Source: Shewanella sp. KX20019 (GTDB lineage Bacteria > Pseudomonadota > Gammaproteobacteria > Enterobacterales > Shewanellaceae). From it: DNA of 64,000 nt. Below, piece by piece: positions 54,787 through 63,324 of the stretch. Every line of letters starts with the position of its first letter. Positions within the stretch are counted from its first letter, which is position 1. The stretch lies in NCBI RefSeq assembly GCF_016757755.1, contig NZ_CP068437.1, positions 1,860,001 through 1,924,000 of the forward strand. Reading direction: 5' to 3'. A model generated the notes under the pieces. That model was not told where the DNA came from and ran no database searches. It was given only the letters and a program-made list of their open reading frames with translations. Both the position numbers and the translations under genes were made by a program.

Positions 54787-55005
54787 ACAACCACCTGTTA
54801 GTCGATGAAATTAGGAGACGCTAACATTAAGCTGCATATCCTCTCGTGTTACACAGAGAGTTACAGGTATCGTGCCAACTTTTAATTTCCGTACATTAAG
54901 TTGCTAAGTAATTGAAGAGTATTACGATTAGTTCGTTGGTGTTTTTGAGTGTTGTGGGACTTTAGATAGTGGCAGCGAATATTAATACTGATTTTGCATA
55001 TTGCG
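54787..55005. other. gap between wzx and the tandem array
   Basis: I see no gene or clear promoter here. It lies upstream of wzx within the minus-strand cluster. Confidence 0.35.
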
Positions 55006-55520
55006 AGTCAGAATGAATAAAGCAGGGTAAAGCAGGAGTAAAGCAGGGGTGGGGCCGAGGAAGGGCAGGATTAAAGCTGGAATAGATAGAGCCGGTCAAG
55101 AGCCGGATTAGAGCAGGAAAAGGGCAGAGATAAAGCCGAGTAAAAGCAGGATTAAGTCCGGAATAGATAAAGCTGAGGAAGGGCCGGATTAAAGCTGGAA
55201 TAGATAAAGCTGAGGAAGGGCCGGATTAAAGCTGGAATAGATAAAGCTGAGGAAGGGCCGGATTAAAGCTGGAATAGATAGGGCCGGTCAAGAGCCGGAT
55301 TAGAGCAGGAAAAGGGCAGAGATAAAGCCGAGTAAAAGCAGGATTAAGTCCGGAATAGATAAAGCTGAGAAAGGGCAGGATTAGAGCTGGAATAGATAGA
55401 GCCGGTCAAGGATAGAGCTGGAAAAGGGAATAGATAAAGCCGAGTAAAAGCAGGATTAAGGCCGGAATAGATAGGCCGAGGAAGAGTCGATATAGAGCCG
55501 GTCAAGGATAGAGCTGGCAA
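55006..55520. repeat. purine-rich tandem repeat array
   Basis: Built from short words (AAAGC[CT]G, GGGC[CA]GGATTA, GGAATAGATA). A 37-base unit starting GGAATAGATAAAGCTGAGG repeats three times head to tail at about 55161-55271. A larger unit including GAGCAGGAAAAGGGCAGAG recurs ~190 bases apart (about 55110 and 55303). It separates wzy from wzx and reaches the 3' end of wzy. Confidence 0.75.
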
Positions 55521-55529
55521 GATCTGGAC

Positions 55530-56801
55530 TTAGGGCTGGGGTGGAGCTGGGATTTCGCCGGTTTTATTGTGTTTTAGCGCACTGCCTATAATGATAAGTC
55601 CCGGCCAAAATAGGTAGGCTAATATCTCTAAGTTTTCACCAAAGGTGTAAAGGAAAATCATCACTATAATGGCAACCGCGGCTGCTGAAATAGCATTGCT
55701 AAATACATAGCGCAGCAGACTGAATAAAGTGATTAACATCGCGGAGGCTAACGCTAATGCGCCAATGAGTCCTTTTACAAATAGCAAACCATACCAGGTG
55801 TGGTGAGAGCCAATCGGCATGTACTCCACTAAATGGGGACCTTTTTCGACAATGCCGTGGCCCCATATCATCGCCTCATTAGCCCAACGTTCGAGGGCAA
55901 TATTAGCCAGCTCCTGTCTGACACGTGTCGACCCCGCACGGACATTTTTAAAGGCGTCGATACTCTGTTCAATTTTTTCAAGTACGCTATTTCCCGATAA
56001 GCCGAGCAATAGCAGCGCTGGGCAGGCGGCAAAATACAACCAAGGGGAGCGGTACCACCGAATGAACATAAAAAAGCCGATCAAAAGTAGGTAGCAGACC
56101 AGTGCCAGTCTAGACTGAGACAGTAAAACCATGCTTAAACTGCCAGCAAAACCGTAGAACCGATATCGCCTTGATTGTTCTTGGCAGGCAAAGATAAAAA
56201 ACAGATTGCCCATCAGGCCTAATGCCGGTGCCCAGGGGGTAAATAAGCGCCATCTTGGCAGCCCACTGCCTGGATCAAGTTCATATAGGCTTACGCTGAA
56301 AAACTCAGGCCCTGGACCACCAATAATGCTCAGTGGTGAGGTATAGAGTGTACTGGGGAGCTTTATCGCCCATGCGAGTATAAAAATAGGCAATAATATA
56401 AGCGTGTGCTTACAGACGATACAACCGGCGCGATAGATGATGTGGGGGCGAATATTGAGTGAACCGATTAACGGGAATATGGCTAGCAGCGCCCAACCTT
56501 TGGCCCAGCCAATGCTCGATTTGATTAGCTTGGCTAGGCCTAACCCCTCACTGAAATGTGCGATAACCAAGGCTAACAACATCAAGCTCATTGCCACTAT
56601 CCAGTAAAGCTGTGTTTTGCTGACCACAAAATGCTGCCCTTTAAACAGGGGTCTGCTGGTGAGTCTTAATAGCAAGATCCAACCAATGACAGGGGCAACC
56701 ACATACATGGCACCTAATAACCAGAAGAGGTAGGTGCCAGTCATCGCATACCAAACTAGTCGTTCATCAGAATTTTCTGGAGTATAGGCTTGCGGATCCA
56801 T
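55530..56801 (-). CDS. wzy: Wzy/O-antigen ligase-like membrane polymerase
   Basis: A 423-residue protein with about ten membrane spans and a large loop containing LYELDPGSGLPRWRLFTPW and, later, IWGHGIVEKGPHLVEYM, GSHHTWYGLLFVKG. That pattern (H-x-x-W/Y-G before a span) is typical of the O-antigen ligase/polymerase superfamily. It is the likely polymerase of locus 3. ATG 56801 overlaps the upstream Wzz gene by about 45 bases and has a GGGA-type ribosome site; ATG 56744 would avoid the overlap but lacks one. Confidence 0.8.
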   Translation of the reverse strand: MDPQAYTPENSDERLVWYAMTGTYLFWLLGAMYVVAPVIGWILLLRLTSRPLFKGQHFVVSKTQLYWIVAMSLMLLALVIAHFSEGLGLAKLIKSSIGWAKGWALLAIFPLIGSLNIRPHIIYRAGCIVCKHTLILLPIFILAWAIKLPSTLYTSPLSIIGGPGPEFFSVSLYELDPGSGLPRWRLFTPWAPALGLMGNLFFIFACQEQSRRYRFYGFAGSLSMVLLSQSRLALVCYLLLIGFFMFIRWYRSPWLYFAACPALLLLGLSGNSVLEKIEQSIDAFKNVRAGSTRVRQELANIALERWANEAMIWGHGIVEKGPHLVEYMPIGSHHTWYGLLFVKGLIGALALASAMLITLFSLLRYVFSNAISAAAVAIIVMIFLYTFGENLEILAYLFWPGLIIIGSALKHNKTGEIPAPPQP

Positions 56802-58171
56802 AACATTCCCATCCCTGCGATTAATGATATCGATGCGGCAAATCCGCCAACAAGCGCGAGTAAAACAGGCAGCTTATCTGATGACTCCGGCAGCGTCGGC
56901 GTAGACATTAACTGCAGCAAAGGAAATGACGAATATATATCTGCTTTGCCTACATCCATTTTTGCCAGTGCCGAGGTAAATACCGCCGTTGCTACCTGAT
57001 GCTCTCTTTGTAGTGCCTCAAGTTTAGCAGCGTCATCGTTACTGTCGTATAAACGGTGATCCCAATCGTGGATCTGCTGCGTAAGCGAACCAATTCGACT
57101 ATTTAGCCCTTTGGCTTTAGTGTCCAGAGTTAAGAGTTGCTGCATTAATTGGGCTCGACCATCAAGATCATCGGCTGATAACATCAACATCAAGCGTTTA
57201 TCAGTATAGCCAAGTAATACTTTACAACGTTTTGATATTGCAGCGAGTATCGATGTTTGCTCATTTCGATGGGTAACGACTTGCGGATGACGTTTACCAA
57301 AGCGACTGGCATACTCAGTCAGTGTTGCCGTGACATCGGTATAGCTTATTAGTAGCTGTTGAAACAACTGGTCATTTTTTAATGTTAGCAAGCCAGCTGC
57401 TTGTTTGGGTGATAATGATAAATGTATCTCTAGCATTCTCTGGCTGGCGATAACACCTTGATACTCTGACGACAAGTTAACCTTGTTATGTCTTAAGCGC
57501 TCCATCGTTAACGCCAGCTCTTTAAATTGATCGAGCGTGACTAAACCATACTCTGATTGGAACTCTAATAGCTTGTTTTGGGTCAGGCTGACTTTATTGG
57601 CAAAACTCGCAATACCAACCCTAATGGCGTCTTCTCGTTGTTGTACTTCATCATTACGTAACTGCGACAGTAATGCTTGTAGGCTGTGATAATGTGCCCA
57701 TGCTCGCTGCTGCGCCCCTTCGGCCGTGGTGGCTTTTAAACTGAACTGCATTAGCCCTGTTTGATTTGGCAGTTTTAGTTTGGGTTTTGTAAACTGACTC
57801 CCTTTGATATTGACGATCTTTGCCGCTTCATTAAGTAAGGTTCTGCTGCTGGCAATGGATTTGTAATTGATCCGCGGATCAATGGCGGTGCTTAAGTAGG
57901 GCGAGCTAACTGTGCTGCTTGCTTGACCGACACTGTCTAAACTCACCACTGCACCGGCACCTGCGCCGGGTAGAATGAGTGTCCATTGGCTGACATAGCG
58001 GCTAGGAGTGACAAGTATAAAAAACAGTACGAATGACCATATTATCGCCAGCAATATAAAGGTTAGCTTTAGGTAATTGCTTTTTCGCTGTTTGACAGTG
58101 ACTTGGCTACCGTTAATGAGTAAACGCTTCATCCACTGTAGAGGTCTTATTGATTGCTGTTTATCCATCAT
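56756..58171 (-). CDS. Wzz/GumC-like chain-length protein without kinase domain
   Basis: A 471-residue polysaccharide co-polymerase. TM1 near 28-50 (FILLAIIWSFVLFFILVTP), long periplasmic region with extended helices likely to form coiled coils (about 170-390), and TM2 near 440-460. No Walker motifs, so no tyrosine kinase function. It is between OPX and Wzy, as in many exopolysaccharide clusters. ATG 58171 follows a strong AAAGGAGG site; a second ATG immediately after is equivalent. Confidence 0.87.
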   Translation of the reverse strand: MMDKQQSIRPLQWMKRLLINGSQVTVKQRKSNYLKLTFILLAIIWSFVLFFILVTPSRYVSQWTLILPGAGAGAVVSLDSVGQASSTVSSPYLSTAIDPRINYKSIASSRTLLNEAAKIVNIKGSQFTKPKLKLPNQTGLMQFSLKATTAEGAQQRAWAHYHSLQALLSQLRNDEVQQREDAIRVGIASFANKVSLTQNKLLEFQSEYGLVTLDQFKELALTMERLRHNKVNLSSEYQGVIASQRMLEIHLSLSPKQAAGLLTLKNDQLFQQLLISYTDVTATLTEYASRFGKRHPQVVTHRNEQTSILAAISKRCKVLLGYTDKRLMLMLSADDLDGRAQLMQQLLTLDTKAKGLNSRIGSLTQQIHDWDHRLYDSNDDAAKLEALQREHQVATAVFTSALAKMDVGKADIYSSFPLLQLMSTPTLPESSDKLPVLLALVGGFAASISLIAGMGMLWIRKPILQKILMND

Positions 58172-58316
58172 TGCCTCCTTTATTTATACTGGGTTATAGA
58201 CCTTAGCCGGTCAGTTATAAGGAGTAGGCCTGCTATTTCACTGCGGTCTAATCCCGGTCTTAACCTCTTTTCAATCCCACTGAAATCACGCATCTTGAGG
58301 TTGAACGGTTATAACA

Positions 58317-59651
58317 TTAAAGTAGTTCCAGCAAGGTTGCAGGGACTAAAATCTCGGTGACTGTTCTTGCTATCTCGCGCATATTGGTGACACGTGAGTC
58401 GTAGCAAGCAATACCGTCACCAGGCATCAATATCGGGTTCATGCCAGTTTCCCAAGAGTGTCTAATGAGTGAATCCATCGAGCGCTCAATCACATCCACT
58501 TCTGAAGTTAATGGATTTTTCGTGATCAGCAGTAGATGTCGACTGGCATTGGTTGATTGCGCGCCACCGACGCAGTTTGCTGCTATTGCACCATTAAGTA
58601 GACGGGTACCGTAGGGAAAACGCGTGGCATCGGTATCGACTGCCGACTGCGAGTTACTGCTGGCGGGTTGCGTTAGGTTTGATAGAAACACCCGGATCCC
58701 TGGCGTAGTGATTTGAGATGGTCTAGCCAGCGCATCATCAAAATAGTCGTGCTGCGGTACATGTATATGGTCACCTGACATTAAGGTCATTGATGGCACT
58801 GGGTAGCCGTGGATCACGCCCGAAAGGTCAAGCTTGAAGCTGTGCTGCTCACGAATAACGATAATTTCACTGATATTGGCATCGGGGCGAACGCCACCAG
58901 AGGCTCTTAGTGCAGCGGCAATGCTTCTCTCTGCTGCTTGATCGCCGCTGTGCCCGCCATCATCATCGATGATCTCAAGATCTGTTTTTTTGTTGATTTG
59001 ATGCTGTCCTGGTTCAAACACCCCCCCTGAAACGGTGACCTCTACCGGTGCCCATTTTAGCGGCGTAATACTGAGTCTTACACTGTCTTTGAGCATAAAG
59101 TCTTCATCAACTAAATGCTGATTTATCGCGGTAGATAGTTGTTGAACATCGAGCCCCTTGGCATGAATGGCTTGCAGGTAGGGCAGGTAGATATAGCCGT
59201 CGTTATTGACTTCGACGTTGCCACTAAACTCCTCGCCGTTAAGAATATCGACCTTCAATCTATCTCCGACGGATAAACTGATGTTTTGCGGTAGATGTAG
59301 CGCTTGTTGCGCTTGAGCTGCATCCATCAACCAAGTGGTGCCCATTGGACTGTTTGGCTGCTGGCTTATATTTTTAGGCGCCCGTTCGCTGGTTTTACTG
59401 CGCATGTAGGGAGTATCGCTATCGTAGAAGTGGCACTGGGTCATGTCATCTTCAACATTGTCACAAATGTCCGCTTCTTCTGGGTGGTGAGGCAGTACGC
59501 ATCCGGATAATGCCGTTGCTATGGTAATGATGAACAGTGCTGATAACGCCTTTAATGGCTTTGTCGTCCTCACCGAGCTCATTTCAACACTCTGCGTCAA
59601 TGCAGAGTGAATTGCTGTCGCTGATAAGTTTAAGCTGTGATTGGGGTTCAT
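58317..59651 (-). CDS. OPX-family polysaccharide export lipoprotein
   Basis: About 444 residues. The hydrophobic signal with lipobox LSGC gives acylated Cys51 from this start. The polysaccharide export domain begins near LSVGDRLKVDILNGEEFSGN, and the SLBB-like part starts at VEVTVSGGVFEPGQHQIN. ATG 59651 is preferred over the upstream in-frame ATG 59729, which would overlap the STAS gene; an AGAGGG ribosome site precedes 59651. ATG 59582 would give an even more typical signal peptide. Third OPX protein of the window. Confidence 0.85.
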   Translation of the reverse strand: MNPNHSLNLSATAIHSALTQSVEMSSVRTTKPLKALSALFIITIATALSGCVLPHHPEEADICDNVEDDMTQCHFYDSDTPYMRSKTSERAPKNISQQPNSPMGTTWLMDAAQAQQALHLPQNISLSVGDRLKVDILNGEEFSGNVEVNNDGYIYLPYLQAIHAKGLDVQQLSTAINQHLVDEDFMLKDSVRLSITPLKWAPVEVTVSGGVFEPGQHQINKKTDLEIIDDDGGHSGDQAAERSIAAALRASGGVRPDANISEIIVIREQHSFKLDLSGVIHGYPVPSMTLMSGDHIHVPQHDYFDDALARPSQITTPGIRVFLSNLTQPASSNSQSAVDTDATRFPYGTRLLNGAIAANCVGGAQSTNASRHLLLITKNPLTSEVDVIERSMDSLIRHSWETGMNPILMPGDGIACYDSRVTNMREIARTVTEILVPATLLELL

Positions 59652-59676
59652 AGCGTAGCCCTCTATACATGGCTTG

Positions 59677-60027
59677 TTAGCTAGCAAGTTCATTGCATAT
59701 GTAATCAACTGCGGCAGTTTCGTCTTCAAAGATGGAAAAAACCTGATGCAGACGAGTAAGCTCGATCAGTGCTCGTACGCCAGCAGTTGGTGACAGCAAT
59801 ACAATTTCGCCATCTTGCTCTTCAACTTTTTTTAGCGCTGAAATAAGTACTGAAAGGCCACTGGAATCTATGTACTGCACCTGATGTAAATCGATAACCA
59901 GTTGGGTCATTCCGGCATTAATTTGTTGCAACATTGCAGCGCGAAGCGTCGGTGTCTTGGTCATGATCACTTCAACAGGAAAAGTGATTTTGCAGGCATT
60001 ATTTTGTGCTAGTGGGGAGAATGTCAT
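59677..60027 (-). CDS. STAS-domain anti-sigma-factor-antagonist-like protein
   Basis: A 116-residue single STAS domain (SpoIIAA/RsbV/SypA type). QYIDSSGLSVLISALKK at 52-68 holds the conserved phosphorylatable serine. It is the natural partner of an RsbW-like kinase and a PP2C phosphatase, both encoded just upstream. It lies immediately before the OPX gene with about 25 bases between, so it is probably co-transcribed with locus 3. In Vibrio fischeri the STAS protein SypA heads a similar polysaccharide cluster; the parallel is by analogy. Confidence 0.87.
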   Translation of the reverse strand: MTFSPLAQNNACKITFPVEVIMTKTPTLRAAMLQQINAGMTQLVIDLHQVQYIDSSGLSVLISALKKVEEQDGEIVLLSPTAGVRALIELTRLHQVFSIFEDETAAVDYICNELAS

Positions 60028-60451
60028 AGGAAGCTCCTTAATATACTTTGGCCACTGTTACTCATGGGTCGCAATTAGTGATTAGTAAGTCGTGATTAGT
60101 GAATAGTTGCTAATGAAGATGAAAGTAGCGAGTGCTCTGCTCTACATCTTTATTGGCTTCATATAGACCATTGCAACTGCAGTGCCAGTTTTTAAGTGCC
60201 TGTATTACTGTGAGTTTACCTGTTTTGTCGCGAGGTTGGGGGAAGTGACATTTAAATCGATTCTTAATATGCAAAGCAAAATGCACAATCTGTCAATTGC
60301 CAAAATGTGCAGTAAGAGCGGAGTTATGGCGGTTGAAAGAGGAAGATAATACGCCATGTTGCGCTTTGATTACTGACTTAACTGCTTAGCCAGAACACAG
60401 CGTACAGATCTTGATTAAGCTTCGTTAATATGAGCGCTGAGCATGCCAGCA
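60028..60451. promoter_or_regulatory. non-coding gap, likely promoter of locus 3
   Basis: No gene seen. On the minus strand a perfect TTGACA lies near 60290 with CATATT 19 bases downstream, a possible sigma70 promoter for STAS-OPX transcription. The gap separates the STAS gene from the kinase/phosphatase pair. Confidence 0.4.
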
Positions 60452-60844
60452 TCATCGGATTGACAAGCTCAATTGCAGATGAGTCCCCGCAACAGATTCT
60501 TGTACTCTTACGTTATCCATCCAGCTGTGCATAATCCATAAACCTCGGCCAGATTGAGTATTAGCATCAGGGCATTGCTGTGGTACTTGGTTGCTATGTA
60601 ATGCAGAATTATCAAGCAGGTCGACAATCAATTTTCTATCGCGATAGTGCAAAATGAGGGTCATATTTGCGGAGCTGTTATCAGTGTGACTCATTACATT
60701 TGCGACAGCTTCAAGTACGCAGGTGACAATCTTAAATCTTTGCGACGAGCTTATGTGGTTTTGTAACATAAACTGCTCTATCTCTAGGCAAAGAGAGTGC
60801 TTAGCCAATATCGTTTTATTGAGGTTGATCTGTAAGCTATTCAT
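60452..60844 (-). CDS. RsbW/SpoIIAB-like serine kinase (HATPase_c)
   Basis: A 130-residue anti-sigma-type kinase with a GHKL ATPase fold. N-box EAVANVMSHTDN (Glu45, Asn49), G1-like VDLLDNSALH, and G2 SGRGLWIMHSWMD. It should phosphorylate the STAS protein on serine. It lies 18 bases downstream of the response regulator/PP2C gene and so forms an operon with it. No sigma factor partner is visible nearby, so the output may be through the STAS protein itself. Confidence 0.85.
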   Translation of the reverse strand: MNSLQINLNKTILAKHSLCLEIEQFMLQNHISSSQRFKIVTCVLEAVANVMSHTDNSSANMTLILHYRDRKLIVDLLDNSALHSNQVPQQCPDANTQSGRGLWIMHSWMDNVRVQESVAGTHLQLSLSIR

Positions 60845-60862
60845 ATTCTGTCCTTGATAAGA

Positions 60863-62110
60863 TTAATTTATTCGTGGAGTGAATGAGTTATTGGTCGCTG
60901 ACGGTGAGGAGATCAGCATTAATGAAATATCGTCCTGAGCCTGATTCTGTTGCCATAAATCACAACTATGGGTTAGGTGGTGCAGCAGGGAATTAGGAGT
61001 TAGTGTTCTGGCATCGTTGATGACTTTGAGCAGACGCGGCTGGCCAAAGAATCCATGTTTCGGGTGACGGCATTCATAGATCCCATCGGAGTAGAGTAGT
61101 AAGTGTTGCTGCTGTGCTAATGAAAAATGGCTGCTGCTATATTGAACATTCTTGCGGACCCCCAAAGGCAGTTGAGGAGTCACATTGAGCTGGGTTTGAC
61201 CGACAAAATAGGCTTGCTGTGGATCAATGATAATAGGTGCTGGGTGGCCCGCGTTAATGTACTCTACAGCGCCAGTGACAGTATTAGCTATGCCAAAAAA
61301 ACCGGTTGCAAAACAGCCACTATTTTGCGGGTCATCAAATTCATTGTTAACCGTATAGACCAGTCTGCACAGATCTAATGCCTGCCAGGCCTCTTGATTG
61401 TTAGTTAAATTTTGTGCCAGGGTGAAGCTTTGCATAGAAGCTGCTGTGCCATGGCCGCTGACATCGAGTAGGTAAAACCCAATATGCTGCTCATCGATAT
61501 TGAAGCACTGAAAAATGTCCCCAGCCAGATCGTGTGCTGGTTTGAACTCACAGGTCACCTGCCACTGCTGATTCAGCTGACAGTGTTCCGGCAGCAGCGC
61601 CTGTTGTAGTTGGGCTGCCAGCGCGAGATCCTGTTTAACTAAACTGAGGTATTGTTGCTCCTTTTTAAGTAGCTGGTTTAGTTTGGTATTTTTTTGTGCA
61701 AGTTGGCTCTGCATCTCTATTATTCGAAGTCCAGCATTGATCCTCGCCTTGAGTACAGCACTATTGAATGGCTTAGCAACATAATCATCGGCGCCGGAAT
61801 TGATCCCCTCTACAATATGGCTAGCCTCGCTGTTGCCTGTGAGTAGAATGGTATAGGGGCTATTGAGTGAGCGTTTGAGTATCTTGCAAAACTCGATGCC
61901 GTTCATGTTTGGCATCATCCAATCGGTAATGACGAGATCGATATGGTGATCGCTAAGGTATTCAATCGCTGACTCCGCGTCGGCGAAATCTACGCAGTTA
62001 AGCCCCATAGCAGCCAATAAACCACTTAGTAAGCAGCGCTCGCTGTCGCAATCTTCGACCAGCATGATGTTAAACTTTTGCTCTGTTTCTGAAGAGGCAA
62101 ACACAGTCAT
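60863..62110 (-). CDS. response regulator with PP2C (SpoIIE/RsbU) phosphatase output
   Basis: A 415-residue regulator. N-terminal receiver domain: VEDCDSER (Asp20), phospho-acceptor Asp63 in VITDWMMPNMNG, LLTGN, and VAKPF. A coiled-coil linker follows (about 145-170, QLLKKEQQYLSLVK). The C-terminal SpoIIE phosphatase has DLAGDIFQCF, YLLDVSGHGTAASM, INAGHPAPI, LLYSDGIYE and QDDISLMLI, with the metal-binding Asp residues present. It should dephosphorylate the STAS protein when its receiver is phosphorylated. No histidine kinase is adjacent on the same strand. Confidence 0.92.
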   Translation of the reverse strand: MTVFASSETEQKFNIMLVEDCDSERCLLSGLLAAMGLNCVDFADAESAIEYLSDHHIDLVITDWMMPNMNGIEFCKILKRSLNSPYTILLTGNSEASHIVEGINSGADDYVAKPFNSAVLKARINAGLRIIEMQSQLAQKNTKLNQLLKKEQQYLSLVKQDLALAAQLQQALLPEHCQLNQQWQVTCEFKPAHDLAGDIFQCFNIDEQHIGFYLLDVSGHGTAASMQSFTLAQNLTNNQEAWQALDLCRLVYTVNNEFDDPQNSGCFATGFFGIANTVTGAVEYINAGHPAPIIIDPQQAYFVGQTQLNVTPQLPLGVRKNVQYSSSHFSLAQQQHLLLYSDGIYECRHPKHGFFGQPRLLKVINDARTLTPNSLLHHLTHSCDLWQQNQAQDDISLMLISSPSATNNSFTPRIN

Positions 62111-62436
62111 TACTCAATTCGCAAAATTGCTGGGCCATGGAACTAGACAGCAAGCACTATGCCACCGTCACTTACTTTCTCCTATCTACCTGTATACATT
62201 AGTTATTGTGTTTTAAATGGTTTTTTGAACTCTAGCCTAATAGCCATTTTATTGTGAGACTGTTGCAAATTGCGAATCGCTGTTCCATATTGAGAATCTA
62301 CATCTATTATCAATAAGTACTTGTCATAGATGGATATTTCTAAATGTGCTGGTTGATTTCGGCTTTTGTTAATCTTGGCGTGCTTATTGCTGGTATTAAT
62401 CAACCGCAAATTGTTTCAAATCAAGGATAGAACGGC
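62111..62436. promoter_or_regulatory. divergent intergenic region
   Basis: 326 bases between the minus-strand regulator and the plus-strand PhnD-like gene, likely to hold both promoters. GCAAATTGCGAATCGC (near 62264-62279) contains a partial palindrome. No gene is seen. Confidence 0.4.
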
Positions 62437-63324
62437 ATGTTTTCACTCTTCTATAAAGACAAAGTAGATTTAATGCTGGGCTTAAAAATAGTGATCGCTA
62501 GCTTGCTATTGTTCTTCGCGCAGACCAGCACAGCTGAGGTTGAGCGCCATGGCTCTACTGAAACACTGGTATTTGGTGTTGTGCCTCAGCAAGCGGCGAG
62601 TACATTGGCTAGAGCTTGGGGACCGCTGTTGGCTGAAGTGTCGCAAAATGCAAAGCTTGATTTGCGTTTTGCAACAGCGCCAGATATCCCTACTTTCGAA
62701 GCAAGGCTTGCGAAAGGGGAGTATGACGTTGCATATATGAACCCGTACCACTACGTGCAGTTTAATCAATCGCTGGGTTATCAGGTTCTTGCTAAAGAGC
62801 AAGACAAAAAGCTTAGAGGCATCATTGTGGTTGCAAAAGATGCGGCATATAACAATCTCGAGGCTTTGTCTGGAAAAACTATCGCGTTCCCTGCACCAGG
62901 GGCATTTGCTGCCAGCATGATCCCCAGAGCAAACTTAAAACAACGCAATATAGACTTTTCGGCTAAGTTTGTCGGCTCCCATGATTCTGTCTATTTAGGG
63001 GTATCGAAAGGGCTATTTAAAGCAGGCGGCGGGGTAGGCAGAACATTCAATAATTTGCCCGCTGAGACAAAGTCTAAGCTGCGTATTCTTTGGACCACGC
63101 CTGGTTACACTCCCCACGCGATTGCCGTGCATCCGCGAGTGTCACAGAGCACGCGTAACATACTTGTCGACCAGCTAGCGGCTTTATCTGAGTCGCAGCA
63201 AGGTCTGGCTTTGCTCAATACGCTTGGTTTTAGCGCATTGAACCCCGCGAGTGATAGTGACTGGGATGATGTTCGAGCATTAAAGCTTGGTGAGCTATCA
63301 ATTCCATTAAAGGAGGGTCATTAA
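62437..63324 (+). CDS. PhnD-like periplasmic substrate-binding protein
   Basis: A 295-residue binding protein of the phosphate/phosphonate (PhnD) family. A hydrophobic signal (about 15-34, LKIVIASLLLFFAQTSTA) precedes TLVFGVVPQQAASTLARAWG, YDVAYMNPYHYVQFNQSLGY, GKTIAFPAPGAFAASMIPR and SHDSVYLGVSKG. It has no ABC transporter genes beside it and is coupled by TAATG to a membrane sensor gene, so it is more likely a ligand-sensing partner of that protein than a transporter component. Confidence 0.85.
   Translation: MFSLFYKDKVDLMLGLKIVIASLLLFFAQTSTAEVERHGSTETLVFGVVPQQAASTLARAWGPLLAEVSQNAKLDLRFATAPDIPTFEARLAKGEYDVAYMNPYHYVQFNQSLGYQVLAKEQDKKLRGIIVVAKDAAYNNLEALSGKTIAFPAPGAFAASMIPRANLKQRNIDFSAKFVGSHDSVYLGVSKGLFKAGGGVGRTFNNLPAETKSKLRILWTTPGYTPHAIAVHPRVSQSTRNILVDQLAALSESQQGLALLNTLGFSALNPASDSDWDDVRALKLGELSIPLKEGH

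Noticed and set aside
55006..55520. Possible CRISPR array
   Set aside because: Units are contiguous or vary by nested repetition without unique spacers, and no cas genes are present.
60863..62110. SypE-type fused kinase-regulator-phosphatase
   Set aside because: The protein has only receiver and PP2C domains; the kinase is a separate downstream gene.
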